NCBI GenBank assembly: GCA_019054805.1
Contig: JAHQIY010000003.1
Coordinates: forward strand, 9,052,001-9,116,000
Length of the DNA stretch: 64,000 nt
Direction of reading: 5' to 3'
DNA from: Brachionus manjavacas
Taxonomy: Eukaryota; Rotifera; Eurotatoria; Ploima; Brachionidae
This document shows positions 20,728-32,519 of the stretch, in pieces. The notes beneath the pieces were generated by a model. The model was not told where the DNA came from and did no database searches. It saw only the letters and a program-made list of their open reading frames with translations. Made by a program: the position numbers and the translations under genes. How positions within the stretch are numbered: the stretch's first letter is position 1; the number at the start of each line of letters is the position of its first letter.

Positions 20728-23705
20728 TTTTCACTCTCTACTTGGCTATGAAATGTATCTGAAAAAAAGAGTTGATTTTTTTATTAATTTATAAAAAATT
20801 TATCACATTTGAAAGTTTTTATTTAAAGTCAATAAAATTAGATGGAGAAGTAGTGTGCATTTACATGTAAAGAGCGAATATTACAACCATTAAGCAATAT
20901 AAAGATAAGTGTGCTACACAGATTATAATATTATTATTTATGCTTGCAAAAATTTTAAATTTTAAATTTTAAATTTTGACTTGCATGTGCATTTTATACC
21001 AATTTTTTGTTGTTAGACAAGACCGCCGGCCTCACTCCACAGAAGGTTGCTGTCTAAAAACTTGGTTTTTTTCTTGCTGCTTTACGACCAAAATTGCTTG
21101 AATTGCGCAATTAATGGAAGTTTGTTGTGAAATTTTGATTGAAAAATTAATTGAAAAATTTTGAAATAATAATTTTTATTCTAATGAAGAATTTAATTTA
21201 AATATAAAAAAAAAAATATTTTTGAATTTTTTAGTCGGTCTTTCTATTATTAAGCTGACTTAGACGGTGGATTTTTTTAGCCTCAAATTGTAATCATTCT
21301 TCTTTTGAGTTTTATTATTATTTCTCTTATATTCTCGTTTTTGACGTTTTCAAAAAAATTGATTTACGTGAATCACAAGCTGGTCAAATATCCAACTCAG
21401 TCATGACTCATGAGTAGAACTCAAATTTTTAGTCTATTATTTAACCAAAAATTAAAATTAAAATTTTTGAGTCATAAAATCAAATATAAACAGAATTCAA
21501 ATAAATGCTTATTCCAACATTAAAAAATTAAAATTCTAAAATTTAGGTTTAACATTAAAATTAATGTGAAATTTAATTTTTTTATTAATTTGATACTATT
21601 TAGATACTTTATTTGTATTATGATTAAAAATATTTAGTTTTTAGATTTTAACTTAAAAAATTCTTACCAAACCAAGACTAACTAGATATTTATTAGTTAT
21701 TAGTAAAACAATTAAATATGTTCTTTAAAATTTTTGTATTTTTACATCGCAAATTTATGCTTACAAAATTTTATTATTAAAAGAATAAAATACATTTCTT
21801 AATTGAATTTAATTTAAATTATTTAAATTTAATATAATTTAAAATCATTTAAAAAGAATAATAAAATTTGTTAAATCCCAATCTAACTTTCAATTGAGTC
21901 AAATTTTTTGAGTAAATTGTTATCAAATTTCCCTAGAAATTTTTCTAGTTTTTGAGTTATCTTATCACTAATTAACTGAATTGCGATGAAATTTGTTTAA
22001 GGAATATTAAAAGAATATAATAAAAATTTGTGAATGAAAGAATGGACAACCAAAAATGCTTGAAAATGAGTTAAATTTTTCTTGGAATAAAAAATTATAT
22101 TAATTTAGCTAAAGTTATCTCTTTTCTCATTAGAGTCTTTTGAAAGCCTTCTTGAAAACATTAGTTTAAATTCTAGAAATTTAAAAAAATTATTTTCTCC
22201 TAATTTATGATCCATTTTAAATCTCCAATAATTGCAATTCAATAGAGATGGCTAAAATAGAGGGCATGCTTCATTTTCCTCCACATTTGAAAAGCATTGC
22301 AGTGATTTGACTTTATGACTTTAAAAACTCTTGATTTTATTTTACGTGAATTTCCGTAATTTAACAAATTTTAGGATAATTCACGTTAATAACCGTAAAA
22401 AACTAAATGAAAAAAATCAAGAATTTACGCTAATTTACATGAATTAAAGCAAAATTTTGTCTAATTACGGAAATTTACGTAAAAAAGTGCCAAAAAAATC
22501 GTTTTTCTTGAAAAATTTAAAATTTTCAAATTTTTTTCTTTAAAATAATATCAAGTTATTTTTTAAGTCAAAGCTATAAAAAAATGATCACTAGGAAAAT
22601 TTTTGTGAACGAGTGATTCATTTGGGTCCTTTTCTTTTCTTTTTAAATTTTCGCTGGATGGCACTATCAAAACATCTCAAATCATACCCTATAATTTACA
22701 AAAATATTAGTTGTAATTTATTATTTTTTTCATTTAATATTGAAAATTTACATCTGACAAGCAATAATTATTCTTTAGATAGAATTTTTAAAATTAAAAA
22801 TACAGTGGTGATTTACTATGAAGATTTTGCTAAAAATTTTCATAATTTGATAAAATTTACATATATTCACGTTATGCTGATCCGCAGTAATCGAATTTTT
22901 ATCATAAGTATTCAAAAATCTACATTATTAAAGAAAATCAAATAAAGAATAGTAAAAAATTGGATGCAAACTAAATTATAAAGGGGACTACAAATAGCTA
23001 ATTTGATTCAATCATTTTATTTAGGTTTTTATTCTCATAGAAAAGTTTATAAAACTTTATTAAATTTTTTTTTTAAATTCGAATTCAATTTGAAACACTG
23101 CTTAAATTTTTAATAAATTCAAATGATAATTAAAATATTTTAAATTTGATAAAATTTTTGAAGAATTAAAAATTTGAATTTTGAATTTTTTGCACTTCTG
23201 CAAGGTCGTTTTCATCGGCATAACTATTTTCTGTTTCTATTTTTTAGGAATGGGTATGGAACTGTCATAATTAATAAATCGAAAAAATGTAAGAAGGTAT
23301 CCAAATCGAATCCGAACTCAATTTGTTTTCAAATGCTTTTTTTATAAATATTTTATTTTCAAATTTTAATTCGAACATTTTAAAGATTTAAATTTTTTTT
23401 TTATTAAACTAATTTAATTTTGAAGTATTAAAGATATTTAAAAAAAATATAAAATTAAAGGAATAATTTTAAAGACAAAATTTTTACTTATTTAATTTTG
23501 GTGAATTCAAATAGTTGGAAGAAAATTTTATGAATGCAGAAAAATTATTCTTTTTAAAAATAAAGTGAAAAAAATTTCAGTTTTTTTTGAAATTTTATAA
23601 TTGAATTTTCCAATCACTATTTATACACAAAAAGTATATAGATAATTTGAATTTAAGAAATAACTTCTAGAATTACAAGAATCTGGAGCCAAAACTAATG
23701 CAAAA
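20728..23705. other. Intergenic between divergent eRF1 and DRG1
   Basis: Mostly AT-rich with no supported gene. A GC-richer patch at 21013-21060 carries a 7-bp inverted repeat (TTAGACA) of unknown meaning. 22340-22480 has ACGTAA-rich inverted segments resembling the interior of the MITE at 5528-5834, with possible decayed ends near 22296 and 22594. Confidence 0.4.
22296..22594. mobile_element. Possible decayed relative of the Tc1/mariner-type MITE
   Basis: The left edge CAGTGATTTGACTTTATGAC resembles the start of the MITE at 5528, and the right edge, read inverted, starts TAGTGAT and shares a TTTGACTT word. Between them, TTTTACGTGAATTTCCGTAA faces AATTACGGAAATTTACGTAA inverted. The ends are too diverged to be certain. 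Confidence 0.3.
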
Positions 23706-24806
23706 ATGGGTCTTTTGGAGAGAATAGCAGAAATCGAAAATGAAATGAACAAAACCCAAAAAAACAAGGCCACTGCCAAGCACATTGGTTTGCTCAAAGC
23801 TCAATTGGCAAAGCTGAGAAGAGAATTGATCGAACCAAAAGGAGGTGGCGGCGCCAAATGCGAGGGCTTCGAAGTAGCCAAAACCGGAGATGCTAGAATC
23901 GGTTTTATCGGCTTTCCCAGTGTCGGAAAATCGACTCTACTGAGCAATTTGGCAGGTGTCTATTCAGAGGTGGCCGCCTACGAGTTTACTACTTTAACCA
24001 CAGTACCGGGCGTAATCCGATACAAAGGAGCTAAAATTCAATTGCTCGACTTGCCTGGTATCATCGAAGGAGCCAAGGACGGCAAAGGAAGAGGCAAACA
24101 GGTAATTGCAGTGGCCAGGACCTGCAGTTTGATTCTGATTGTTTTGGATGTGTTGAGACCACTGGTTCACAAAAAAATTATCGAAAACGAGCTAGAGGGC
24201 TTTGGCATTCGTTTGAACAAACAACCTCCGAATATTTATTTCAAGCGAAAAGACAAAGGTGGCATAAACTTGCAGACCATGTCAAATGATTCAGAACTAG
24301 ATTTGGATACAGTAAAATCTGTTATGGGCGAATACAGAATACACAATGCGGACATTATTGTGAGGTGTGATGCAACAGTAGATGATCTAATTGATGTCAT
24401 CGAAGGAAATCGAGTGTATATTCCGGCTATTTACTGCCTTAATAAAATTGATCAAATATCTATTGAAGAGTTAGATGTCATCTATAAAATACCTCACACC
24501 GTGCCGATTTCTGCTCACCACAAATGGAATTTTGATGATTTGTTGGAAAAGATTTGGTTCTATCTAAGACTGATTCGTATTTACACAAAGCCTAAGGGAC
24601 AATTGCCCGACTACGAAACGCCTGTAATTCTTATCGATGGAAGATCGTCAGTAGAAGACTTTTGTAACAAAATTCATAAGCAACTGATGAGTGACTTCAA
24701 AGAGGCTATTGTCTGGGGCTCTTCAGTAAAACATAATCCTCAAAAAGTCGGGAAGGATCATGTTCTTTTGGATGAAGATGTGGTTCAAATAGTGAAAAAA
24801 TGCTGA
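23706..24806 (+). CDS. DRG1: Developmentally regulated GTP-binding protein 1 (DRG1)
   Basis: A single-exon gene of 366 residues (human 367), conserved throughout. It has an N-terminal helical region ([20 protein letters not shown]), a G domain with P-loop GFPSVGKST (69-77), switch [16 protein letters not shown] (G3), the S5D2L insertion, NKID (G4) and SAH (G5), then a C-terminal TGS domain (about 290-364, [12 protein letters not shown] to [15 protein letters not shown]). DRG1 is a ribosome-associated GTPase that works with the DFRP1/Lerepo4 partner and relieves translational pausing. The ATG lies in AAAAATGG. The AATAAA at 24837-24842 is 31 bp after the TGA. It has no intron, unlike most neighbours, but nothing suggests a retrocopy: there is no poly-A tract or duplication, and selection is clearly maintained. 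Confidence 0.98.
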   Translation: MGLLERIAEIENEMNKTQKNKATAKHIGLLKAQLAKLRRELIEPKGGGGAKCEGFEVAKTGDARIGFIGFPSVGKSTLLSNLAGVYSEVAAYEFTTLTTVPGVIRYKGAKIQLLDLPGIIEGAKDGKGRGKQVIAVARTCSLILIVLDVLRPLVHKKIIENELEGFGIRLNKQPPNIYFKRKDKGGINLQTMSNDSELDLDTVKSVMGEYRIHNADIIVRCDATVDDLIDVIEGNRVYIPAIYCLNKIDQISIEELDVIYKIPHTVPISAHHKWNFDDLLEKIWFYLRLIRIYTKPKGQLPDYETPVILIDGRSSVEDFCNKIHKQLMSDFKEAIVWGSSVKHNPQKVGKDHVLLDEDVVQIVKKC

Positions 24807-24988
24807 AATATTTAATTTTTATATTAAATTCTATGAAATAAAGTATTTCCAAATGAATTGTTTTCCTAAAAAAAAATTCAATTATTAATCAGACTTGAGC
24901 CAAAGTCAAGAATAAAGTCCGAGCAATTTTTATGCGAGTCAAAGTCTTAACTTGTGTCAAAATGAAATCATTAAAATATAAAAGAAAT

Positions 24989-25900
24989 TAATTAATTATT
25001 TATTTTTTAATTTAATTAATCTCCTACAGGAGAAGTAAAAATAAAAAGTTAATAAAAGTTTTAAAAAAAAATGTAAAAAGTATTACAATTGTAAGAAAAG
25101 TGTGAAAATAGTTTTATCATTATAGAAAATAAAAATAGCCACTTCTAAATAGCTAAATTTAAGCATTTATATGCTCTTTAAAAATTATAAAAACAATATA
25201 AAATAGAGTTAAAATAAAATAAAAATAAGTAAAATTAAAAAAGGATAAATAAGTTTCAGTAATAAAAAAAGTAGCCAAATAATCTGCAAAAAGTTGGTTT
25301 GTAATTTCTTTTTGGTATTTAATTTATGAAAATACTAAAAGAAAGTAGACTAATTACTGATCTTATTAAATTCTTTACCATCTTTAAATAGTGATGAATT
25401 TTGTCTTGAAAATATCTTTGATCTGAACTTATTTTCCCACAAAGAGGCCTACTTGACAGTGGATTATTTTCTGTTTTATTTATATTTATAAGCTAACTAA
25501 AAACTACTTTTAGAGAAGAACATCTAGATTTTTGGAAAAGTCTTCTTCTTCAGTATTCTTTCTTCGTTAACTTAAGAAATTTTTGTATAGTCTCCATTTA
25601 ATTCTATTTATTTAGAATCAAAATTCGTGCAATTAACTGCAATAGCTTTTTCAAACTAATATATGTTTGAATGGGAAAATGATCATTCAACATATCATTA
25701 TCTATCAGAACTCTGAAGCCAAATCAACTCAATCTGAGAGTGAATATGGTATCAAAATTATATCTAAGACTTCATAATATTCCGTTTTACATTTTATTAT
25801 ATGTTGGTGTCTTGTCATTAATTACTGAGAGGCTGAGCTTGTTTAGAATTTTCACTAAGACAACCTAAATTTTTAAAGTCCATGAAATTCAATCCTAAAG
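24989..25900 (-). repeat. Probable degraded LINE, 3' hairpin and AT tail visible
   Basis: Read on the minus strand, the segment ends with the small hairpin CTCCTGTAGGAG followed by an ATTAATTAAATTAAAA-type tail, the same architecture as the LINE 3' ends elsewhere in the window. Upstream there are only short broken frames. The 5' limit is a guess. Confidence 0.3.
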
Positions 25901-26001
25901 AAGTTCTTTGGTGTTATTTAAAACAGCATAAAATATTTTAATAGATAATTGAATTTTTGGTTCTGAGCTTTCAAAAAAACTAATTAGACGATTTTGGCGG
26001 T

Positions 26002-26109
26002 GTTTTAAAATTAATCACCACCAAAATTAATTTTAAAACTTATCCTGATTACGGATAAGTTTAATCCGTAATCAGGATATGGGTGCGACCGTATGGTGCG
26101 ACATACGGT
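26002..26109. repeat. Three consecutive perfect stem-loops
   Basis: Stem 1 is GTTTTAAAATTAAT, 14 bp, arms 26002-26015 and 26026-26039. Stem 2 is TATCCTGATTACGGAT, 16 bp, arms 26041-26056 and 26064-26079. Stem 3 is ACCGTATG, 8 bp, arms 26088-26095 and 26102-26109, built around the direct repeat GGTGCGAC. All arms match perfectly. Confidence 0.85.
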
Positions 26110-26850
26110 TAAGTCCTAAAAGCATAATTTTTCAGGAAAATCAAAAAAATTAGAAGTTGAGCACCTAAAAATATCGAATTCTTTAGTTTAATCTAAAAAT
26201 TCAAATAAAAGAATTCAAATTTGACAAATTTATTAAAAAATGATTTAAAGAGATTTTTTAAGAAAAATAAAGCAATAATGTAAAAAAGTAAAACCATAGA
26301 TTTGTTCAGAATTTTGTCTAGATTTTTAAAAAAAAAAAAAGTGGGCTCATAATTGATTCCTCGGAGGAGATACGATATAAATCAGAAAAAACACATTTTT
26401 TTCCTTTTTTTAGCCAACAAAAACCGCCATACCTTTTTTTTTTCTAAATTATATTAGCATGTAGAGAATTTTATGCTCTTTCAGAATATATATACTTTTT
26501 CAGTATATTTTAGTTTTATCTTTCAGATTTTGAGTCTTAAAGAACAACAACTTTTTAAAGGGTTTGCTATTTTTGGAACCCTGGGTGAAAAAATTTTTTT
26601 CTAGTCCCCCCTCCCCCCAAAAAAATTTTTTACGGGGTTTTCGAGAGCGTGTTTTACGAATTTTGAGTTAAAAATAAAGAATTCAGATAGCACTTAAGTT
26701 TTGAATTCCGTGAACTTTAGTTTTAGCATTCAGATCACCTTTTTTTTTAAATTTTCCTCATTTCTTTGAGACATCAAGGTAAAGCTTGAAAGAGAGTTCA
26801 ATATTTGACGGATTGTAAAGACCTAAAACAAAAAATTGTGTATTTTATTA

Positions 26851-28646
26851 TCGTATTTCCTCGCGTAAAATCCTTGGGATATTAAGCAGGACATGTCTTT
26901 AAAGCCAATGGGTAATTATATGAAATTATTGCTTTTTTAAAACTTTAAAAACCCTCGAACATTAGATGAAACGGATACTTTTTTTATTTATTATTTGATT
27001 ATTAAAAAATTAAATTCTTAATTATTCAATTGAAATTTGAAAATATTTTATTTACAAAAAGTTTTACATTAAATATAAAAAAAATGGACTTATCTATTTA
27101 AAATAAAATTAAAAAACGATATTACTCATTACCAGAATCACTTTCTGAGTCCGAATTAAGGTCTGAATCAGAGTCCGAGGAGTCAACCGAATTAATATTA
27201 ACATCAACTCCAAAGCCATCAATCTCATCTGCATGATCATAATCATCTATCATGTCTACTTGATTCGTTTCTAGAAAAGCTCGTAACTGGGAGTGAAATT
27301 CAAATAATTGTGACGAGGTGATATCACATCTATCAAATGAGTCTCGGATTATACCAGCATCCAACTGATCCCAAATTTCGCTAATCCAAGTTATCACTCG
27401 AATATAGCCTGGCGATCTTATGTTTCCTGCTGATGTAAAAGTGCGTTCTTCATTTATTTACCAATTTTTCCATCTCTATACATCTATACATCTCTTAAAT
27501 ATACCATTCATCACCATGTCTTCATTGAAGACGCCACTCTTACTGTAAACAACTATGACGTTTGCAGGTGGCTCGAAGTTTTTCAAGGGGTTTACCCTTG
27601 GGATCACAATTAAGGGCTTAAACTTATAACAATTTGCCGCAGCTGCAAAGCAAACTGATACTCTAGTTTTTTCATTACCGCTAGTTATTGCTGGAACTCG
27701 TTTAGCGCCTTGTTGGACGTAAGTTTAATTACTTCTTGAGTCTAAGTAAATGCTGGTTTCATCAAAATTTATAATTGATGAACGTGGTACCAAACATAAT
27801 TCGTGTCTACATTGGTTAATAAAATCAAGCACAATATCTTTACAGTTTCTTGGAAGATCTCTGCCACTGGTAGTAATTCGGCGCAAAACAAAGTTCGATC
27901 GTCTCAAAAACCTTGAAAACCAGCCATTTGATGCACGAAAATCCAATTGATCTCTCTTTGCAATTTCTAAAGCTAGTCTCTTAATTGACTTTCCATCCAC
28001 GATGTAGCCTAGCAATCTTTGTTCAAGAGTCCAAGCCTTCAACTCATTCTCCAAATCCGAATACACAGCAGTCCCATCACGCTGTATACGCGCTCTAGTT
28101 ACACGACTTGGTGAATCATTAATTTTTTGCTTATTTTCTATCCATTTTCTAATTTGCTTGTGGCTTACTCTGAAATTTTTGCTAGCTTTGTTTTTTGAAT
28201 TTTATTCAGCAAATTTAATTACTTTAAGCTTAAAAGCTAAGCTATATCGTACACAACGAGTTCTCCCCATTTTAACAGATTAAATTTTAAAATTTAAAAC
28301 ATTCATTTATCATTTTATATACTACTGCTTTCAAAGTTCAATGACGCTTAAAAAATTTAGCTGTTTATATGGGACTAAAGAAATATAATTCTTTTATAAG
28401 AGATTAATTTAAAAAGATTAACTGAATCAAAATGGCTGAACTTCAACCACACCTGAACATAAAGTTCAATGTTATTCAGAATTTCAGAGTAAAATTACCT
28501 TGTTTCACTTAATGTCACTTAATGTTTCATATAATGTACAGGGGTTATTATTATTGCAAAAATTGCTTAGTTTCATATAATTTCCTAGAGACATTAGATC
28601 ATGTCTCATTTAAGTTCCCAGTGGGATATTACGCGAGGAAATACGG
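26851..28646 (-). mobile_element. pogo/Tigger-like DNA transposon with intact ends
   Basis: The inverted ends are TCGTATTTCCTCGCGTAAAA at 26851 and, inverted, CCGTATTTCCTCGCGTAATA at 28646. TA target dinucleotides flank both sides (26849-26850, 28647-28648). At 1796 bp it carries a minus-strand transposase with an N-terminal helix-turn-helix, a CENP-B-type DNA-binding domain and a DDE domain. The combination of TA duplication, CENPB domain and TCCTCG-type ends places it in the pogo branch of Tc1/mariner. Confidence 0.88.
27122..28270 (-). pseudogene. pogo/Tigger-like transposase, lightly broken
   Basis: From ATG 28270 the frame reads MGRTRCVRYSLAFKLKVIKF (helix-turn-helix), meets one TAA, then continues VSHKQIRKWIENKQ. 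The CENP-B domain follows (EQRLLGYIVDGKSIKRLALE, RASNGWFSRFLRRSN), then the first catalytic Asp in SSIINFDETSIYLD. After a second TAA near 27734 the frame goes on with QQGAKRVPA and CFAAAANCYKFKPLIVIPRV. The end is a strongly acidic Ser/Asp tail (DSSDSDSDLNSDSESDSGNE). Two further stops lie around 27450-27480, so about four stops in all and this copy is inactive. The acidic tail is common in Tigger-like transposases. It is relatively young, since the frame is otherwise preserved. Confidence 0.85.
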
Positions 28647-29116
28647 TAAAACATTTTTTTCAATTTATCAATAATTTAAAAAAAAATGTATTAGAGACTA
28701 GACTTTGATGATTTAGAATCGAATCTTAATTAAATGTATCTAAGCGATAAAGCTAAAATCACTGGATAACCGAATTTTCAATAATAAAGTTCAATGAAGC
28801 TTCTTCGTAATAGGATCTGGACAAGCCGGGCGAAAAAATGGAAAAGGTAGAGGTGTGTAGATAATAACAACAAGAGCGTATCCATTATTATATTTTGTAT
28901 TTTGAATTATTCGTTCAAGAATTTTAAAATTAATGAATTAAATGAATTATTAAACTAATTGTGTACAATCGTAGCATCTCCCATTTGATAACATGGTTGG
29001 CTACAGAAATTTATAGATAAAAAAATTCAAAAAAATTTAACTTTTACTTTGAAAATTTGCAATAAAGATTGAAATAAAAAAATTTCCACTAAGCATTCCG
29101 TACTAATAATTGTCCT

Positions 29117-29310
29117 TTTCCTATCCTAGTGGATAATGGGGAGGCGCTCATCTTCATTTCATGTACCTTTTTAAGCACTAGTGTCGACCTGACACAGAAG
29201 CTACTGCATCTAGGATATCATCTACACTTCAATTATTTCTCAGTCGTAACTGGTCCCCCTATTTTAACGATGAAAGAGGTTTAAACATTCGCCCGTATTT
29301 CAGAGATATT
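29117..29310 (-). repeat. Dispersed repeat, same family as 50765-50965
   Basis: Read on the minus strand it starts AAAATATCTCTGAAATACGG and shares several long words with the plus-strand copy at 50765 (CGAATGTTTAAACC, GATGCAGTA, TCTGTGT, ACCTCCCC-like). The order and spacing are conserved over about 190 bp. It has no coding capacity and abuts a LINE tail module. Confidence 0.75.
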
Positions 29311-29370
29311 TTGAGGTTTATTTTATTTATTTGTTTTCTGTACCGAGCTAATGCTCCTTCAGATTAAAAT
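29311..29370 (-). repeat. LINE 3'-terminal hairpin module (copy 2)
   Basis: It carries TACCGAGCTAATGCTCCTTC next to TTATTTATTTGTTTTCTG. It lies at the upstream side of the dispersed repeat. Confidence 0.75.
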
Positions 29371-30263
29371 AATAAAAAAAAAAATTAAAATAGATTAAAT
29401 AGAAGAAAATTGTGATCAGATATATTGAAAAAGAGAATAACAGGGTACATATTTTTAAATGTCCGATTTTTCAGGGAAAAAAGAAGAAATAGTTAGGTAG
29501 ATTCTCAAAAGAAAGATTTTAATTTTTGATTCTATAAGTTGTTTATTAATTTGAAAATAACTTAGCTCTAAGTAGCTTGAGTTTAAATCAAAGAGGTCTT
29601 TTTCACGGCTGCTATTTATTTCCCAATCAAACTAAAATCGATGACCTCATGGATGTTTCATCTATGAATCATCTCATTTTTTATGCCTGAAAATTTTTTT
29701 TGGATTAAAACCAGGAAATTTTCTCTTCTTTTTCTCTTCAGAACATGAAAAAATGACCAGAACATGAAAAGCTTAGCATTTTAATCGTCACCTTTTTCTT
29801 GAAATATCTCATTAACTATGATTGGATTATTTGGATTAGGGCCAAGAAAACGTTCATGAGCTAAATTATTTGATTGTGAAGTGTTATCGCTTCTTAGAAA
29901 TTTTTCATTTTGCTTTTAAATTTACTAAATAGATGTTTCGACTTGACTTTCCTTTTCAATAGAACTGATCTTGAGAATTTTCAGTTTTCCAAATAGAAAT
30001 TAAACGAAACAAACTTAGTTAGTTGACATCAAATTTTATTTGTAAACAATTTCAGGATTTATTTTAAAAGATTCGAAGAAAAATAGCTTATTAATATTAT
30101 TCTTAAATAGCCACTAATATAATTTGAATTTTTATTTATTTAGATATTGCCTAAAAATTCGTAAATTACCGAAATTATGAGAAAAAAATAACGAAAAGTA
30201 TACATATCAATATTTTTACGACATTTCCAAATTGAGGGATTATAATAATTGTCTCTTGTAGTT

Positions 30264-30582
30264 TGTTACCCACACTTTAAGCACTCACTCACTTGATGAT
30301 CAACTCGTGTTTAAATCATTTATAGAGAATACGTGACTATATTATTAATGTTATTAATATGTTATTAATTAACACGCCTCGCAATACTTCTAGAATCAGA
30401 ATGGAATCCTATTCTAGAAGATTCATTATTCCTAACGAGATACAGATGTCAACGCTTTATTTAAGAAACGAACACAATCCTTGTAAGAAGATATTATATT
30501 ATATTATATTATTATATTACTTTATATTTATATTATTGCAATAAACTATTAAACAACTATCCTTGTTATTCTTCCAGTAACA
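30264..30582 (+). repeat. 5' LTR of the Ty3/Gypsy element
   Basis: 319 bp, TG...CA ended, with the short inverted ends TGTTAC/GTAACA. It appears base-identical to 37416-37734 on reading. Confidence 0.95.
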
Positions 30583-30659
30583 ACTTGGTAGCAGCGATAG
30601 AAACAACAATTGATCAATTGAGAAGTATACGAAACTAGTTAAATAAGATAAATTTTAGA

Positions 30660-32501
30660 ATGTCCATTTTGGTACCAATTGAAGACAAAAAGCCGTTTGA
30701 TTCATGGAAAGTAGAGGAACTGAAAGGAGTTCTCTTGGCTCAGGCTCGATGCTTGGGTGCGAGATACTTGGTCTCAGATAACGATGAACTTGAAGAAGTA
30801 TCCGAAGAAGCTTTCAATGGTTGGATTGAAGAAGTGACCAGCTCACAGGGTGCTAAAAAAGTGCACCTAATAGACTTAATCATCAGATTAGGTACTTTGA
30901 CGGCTAGTAATGTTAACAGAGTAATTAACATAGAAACCGAACTCAGAACAAAGCAAAAAGAGTTCAAAGAAAGAAAAGAAGAACTCAGAACCATGGCTGA
31001 GGAACTAAATGAACTGAAGAAGCTTAAACTTAGCGTCAGTCAAACAGATGGTATAAACAATAATAGCCAAACAGGAAATCATGAGTGTAAGCTTTCACCA
31101 CCATCAGGTGGAAGTAGCTCCAAGAACAGTACTGAAAGCAGCACTGAGACACAAAATAATTATACACCCGCTTTCTTGGGCGATCTTAGGTACCCAAGTG
31201 TAAAAAAGAGAGAAATAGAGTTGAAAAATGTCCCTAAATTCTATGGAAATATTAATGATGATGTCGATGCTTGGATATTTGTAATAGAGAGCCAAGCGGC
31301 AAATTTAGGCATTAATGAGGCGGACCTACCTATGGCTGTTATACCATTCCTAAGAGGGAGTGCTCTAAGCACAATTAAAAACATGATCATGAAAAACAAG
31401 AACTTGAAATGGGATGACATAAAGGGGCATTTCAAGAGTTCAAATAAATTGATTCAGGTAGAATCGACGACACTTACTGAACTGATTAACCTCAAATTGG
31501 ATGGTTCAGGTTGCGACGAATTCTTAATCAGATTTCAGAATCTTTGTGATAAGCTATCACGTACACACGAATCTGATAAAGTTCGTTTACTAATTAGAGC
31601 AGTCCCAAAAAGAATTGGTGAAGAATTAATGCTCAGGCAAATAGAGCGTCTAGACGAAGCTCTTAATGTTGTTAAGGTAATGCATAGCTGCATGGGGAGT
31701 ACATCTTACAACACAGATAAAGTCAATATGGCTCGATATGTTGGCAGTAATAAATCGAAGGCTAGTAGCAATAAATTTTACCATCACGCGAAGAACTATG
31801 GTAATAGACCTCAGTATTATCAAAAAAAGGACACTGGACTCAAAAAGACTTACGGTAAGAGGGATGACATAGTATGCTGTAAGTGCAATAAACGCGGCCA
31901 TGTTAAAAAAGACTGCAAGTCTAAGTATAAAGACAAAGGTCACAAAGGAAATTACAAGAAAATCAATGTGGCAAACGCTATATCAGAAAGTGAATCATCA
32001 GCCGATGAAGATCAGTGTAATATGGCAGCTGAAGGGAAATTACTAACCAGTCGTGGGTTTATTGACGGGAAACCCATGAAAATTGCGTTTGATTGCGGCG
32101 CAACCGTCTCCATAATTTCAAACAAAATGATTGACAAACATGTAATAGAGACCATTCCGACGAACAAGAAAGTAAAAATAGCAGACAACTCTGTTCTAAA
32201 GATTGATAAAATAACCAAGAAGATAGAGGTAAACATAAGCGGACACATGTGTTTTCTAGAATTCTGGGTGATAGATAATCAAGAAAATGATGCACTACTT
32301 GGTTTGGATTGGTTAAACTTAACCGGTGCTGGAGTCTTTCCAAATCAAAATACAATTACATTCCCAAGCGAGACGATAATCTTAGATTCCGATATGAATG
32401 ATGACGAGAGTTCAGAAGGTATCTTTACAACAGAAGGAATACATGACGAAAATATATTCGAAGAAGAATGGTCCTTAGATAAGGCAAGCGATAAGTTTTA
32501 A
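30660..32501 (+). other. gag-protease part of the Ty3/Gypsy element
   Basis: One open frame of 613 residues. It has an N-terminal coiled-coil-rich gag (about 90-125), a capsid-like central region, a CCHC zinc knuckle (CCKCNKRGHVKKDC) and a retropepsin-like domain with IAFDCGATVSIIS and ALLGLDWL. The active-site triad reads DCG where DSG or DTG is usual. Gag and protease share one frame, a known Ty3/Gypsy arrangement. It ends just upstream of pol. Confidence 0.92.
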
Positions 32502-32519
32502 TGTAAGCCAGAGCAAAAG

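Larger units (their letters stand above)
28649..30259. other. Intergenic with repeat pieces
   Basis: It holds the dispersed repeat at 29117-29310 and a LINE tail module at 29311-29370. The rest (28650-29100 and 29400-30259) shows no gene or recognisable repeat. Confidence 0.4.

Noticed and set aside
21013-21060. GC-richer patch with TTAGACA inverted repeat as a small RNA gene
   Set aside because: The stem is only 7 bp, no known RNA family pattern was recognised, and no promoter box is visible.
22613-22945. 110-codon plus-strand ORF between eRF1 and DRG1
   Set aside because: Phe/Ile/Asn/Lys-rich translation typical of AT-rich non-coding DNA, no motif, and it overlaps MITE-like sequence.
23706-24806. 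DRG1 as a processed retrocopy because it is intronless
   Set aside because: No poly-A tract or target duplication, and the sequence is fully conserved in frame with a normal poly-A signal.
30359-30544. 61-codon ORF repeated at 37511-37696
   Set aside because: It lies inside the two LTRs and is not a gene.
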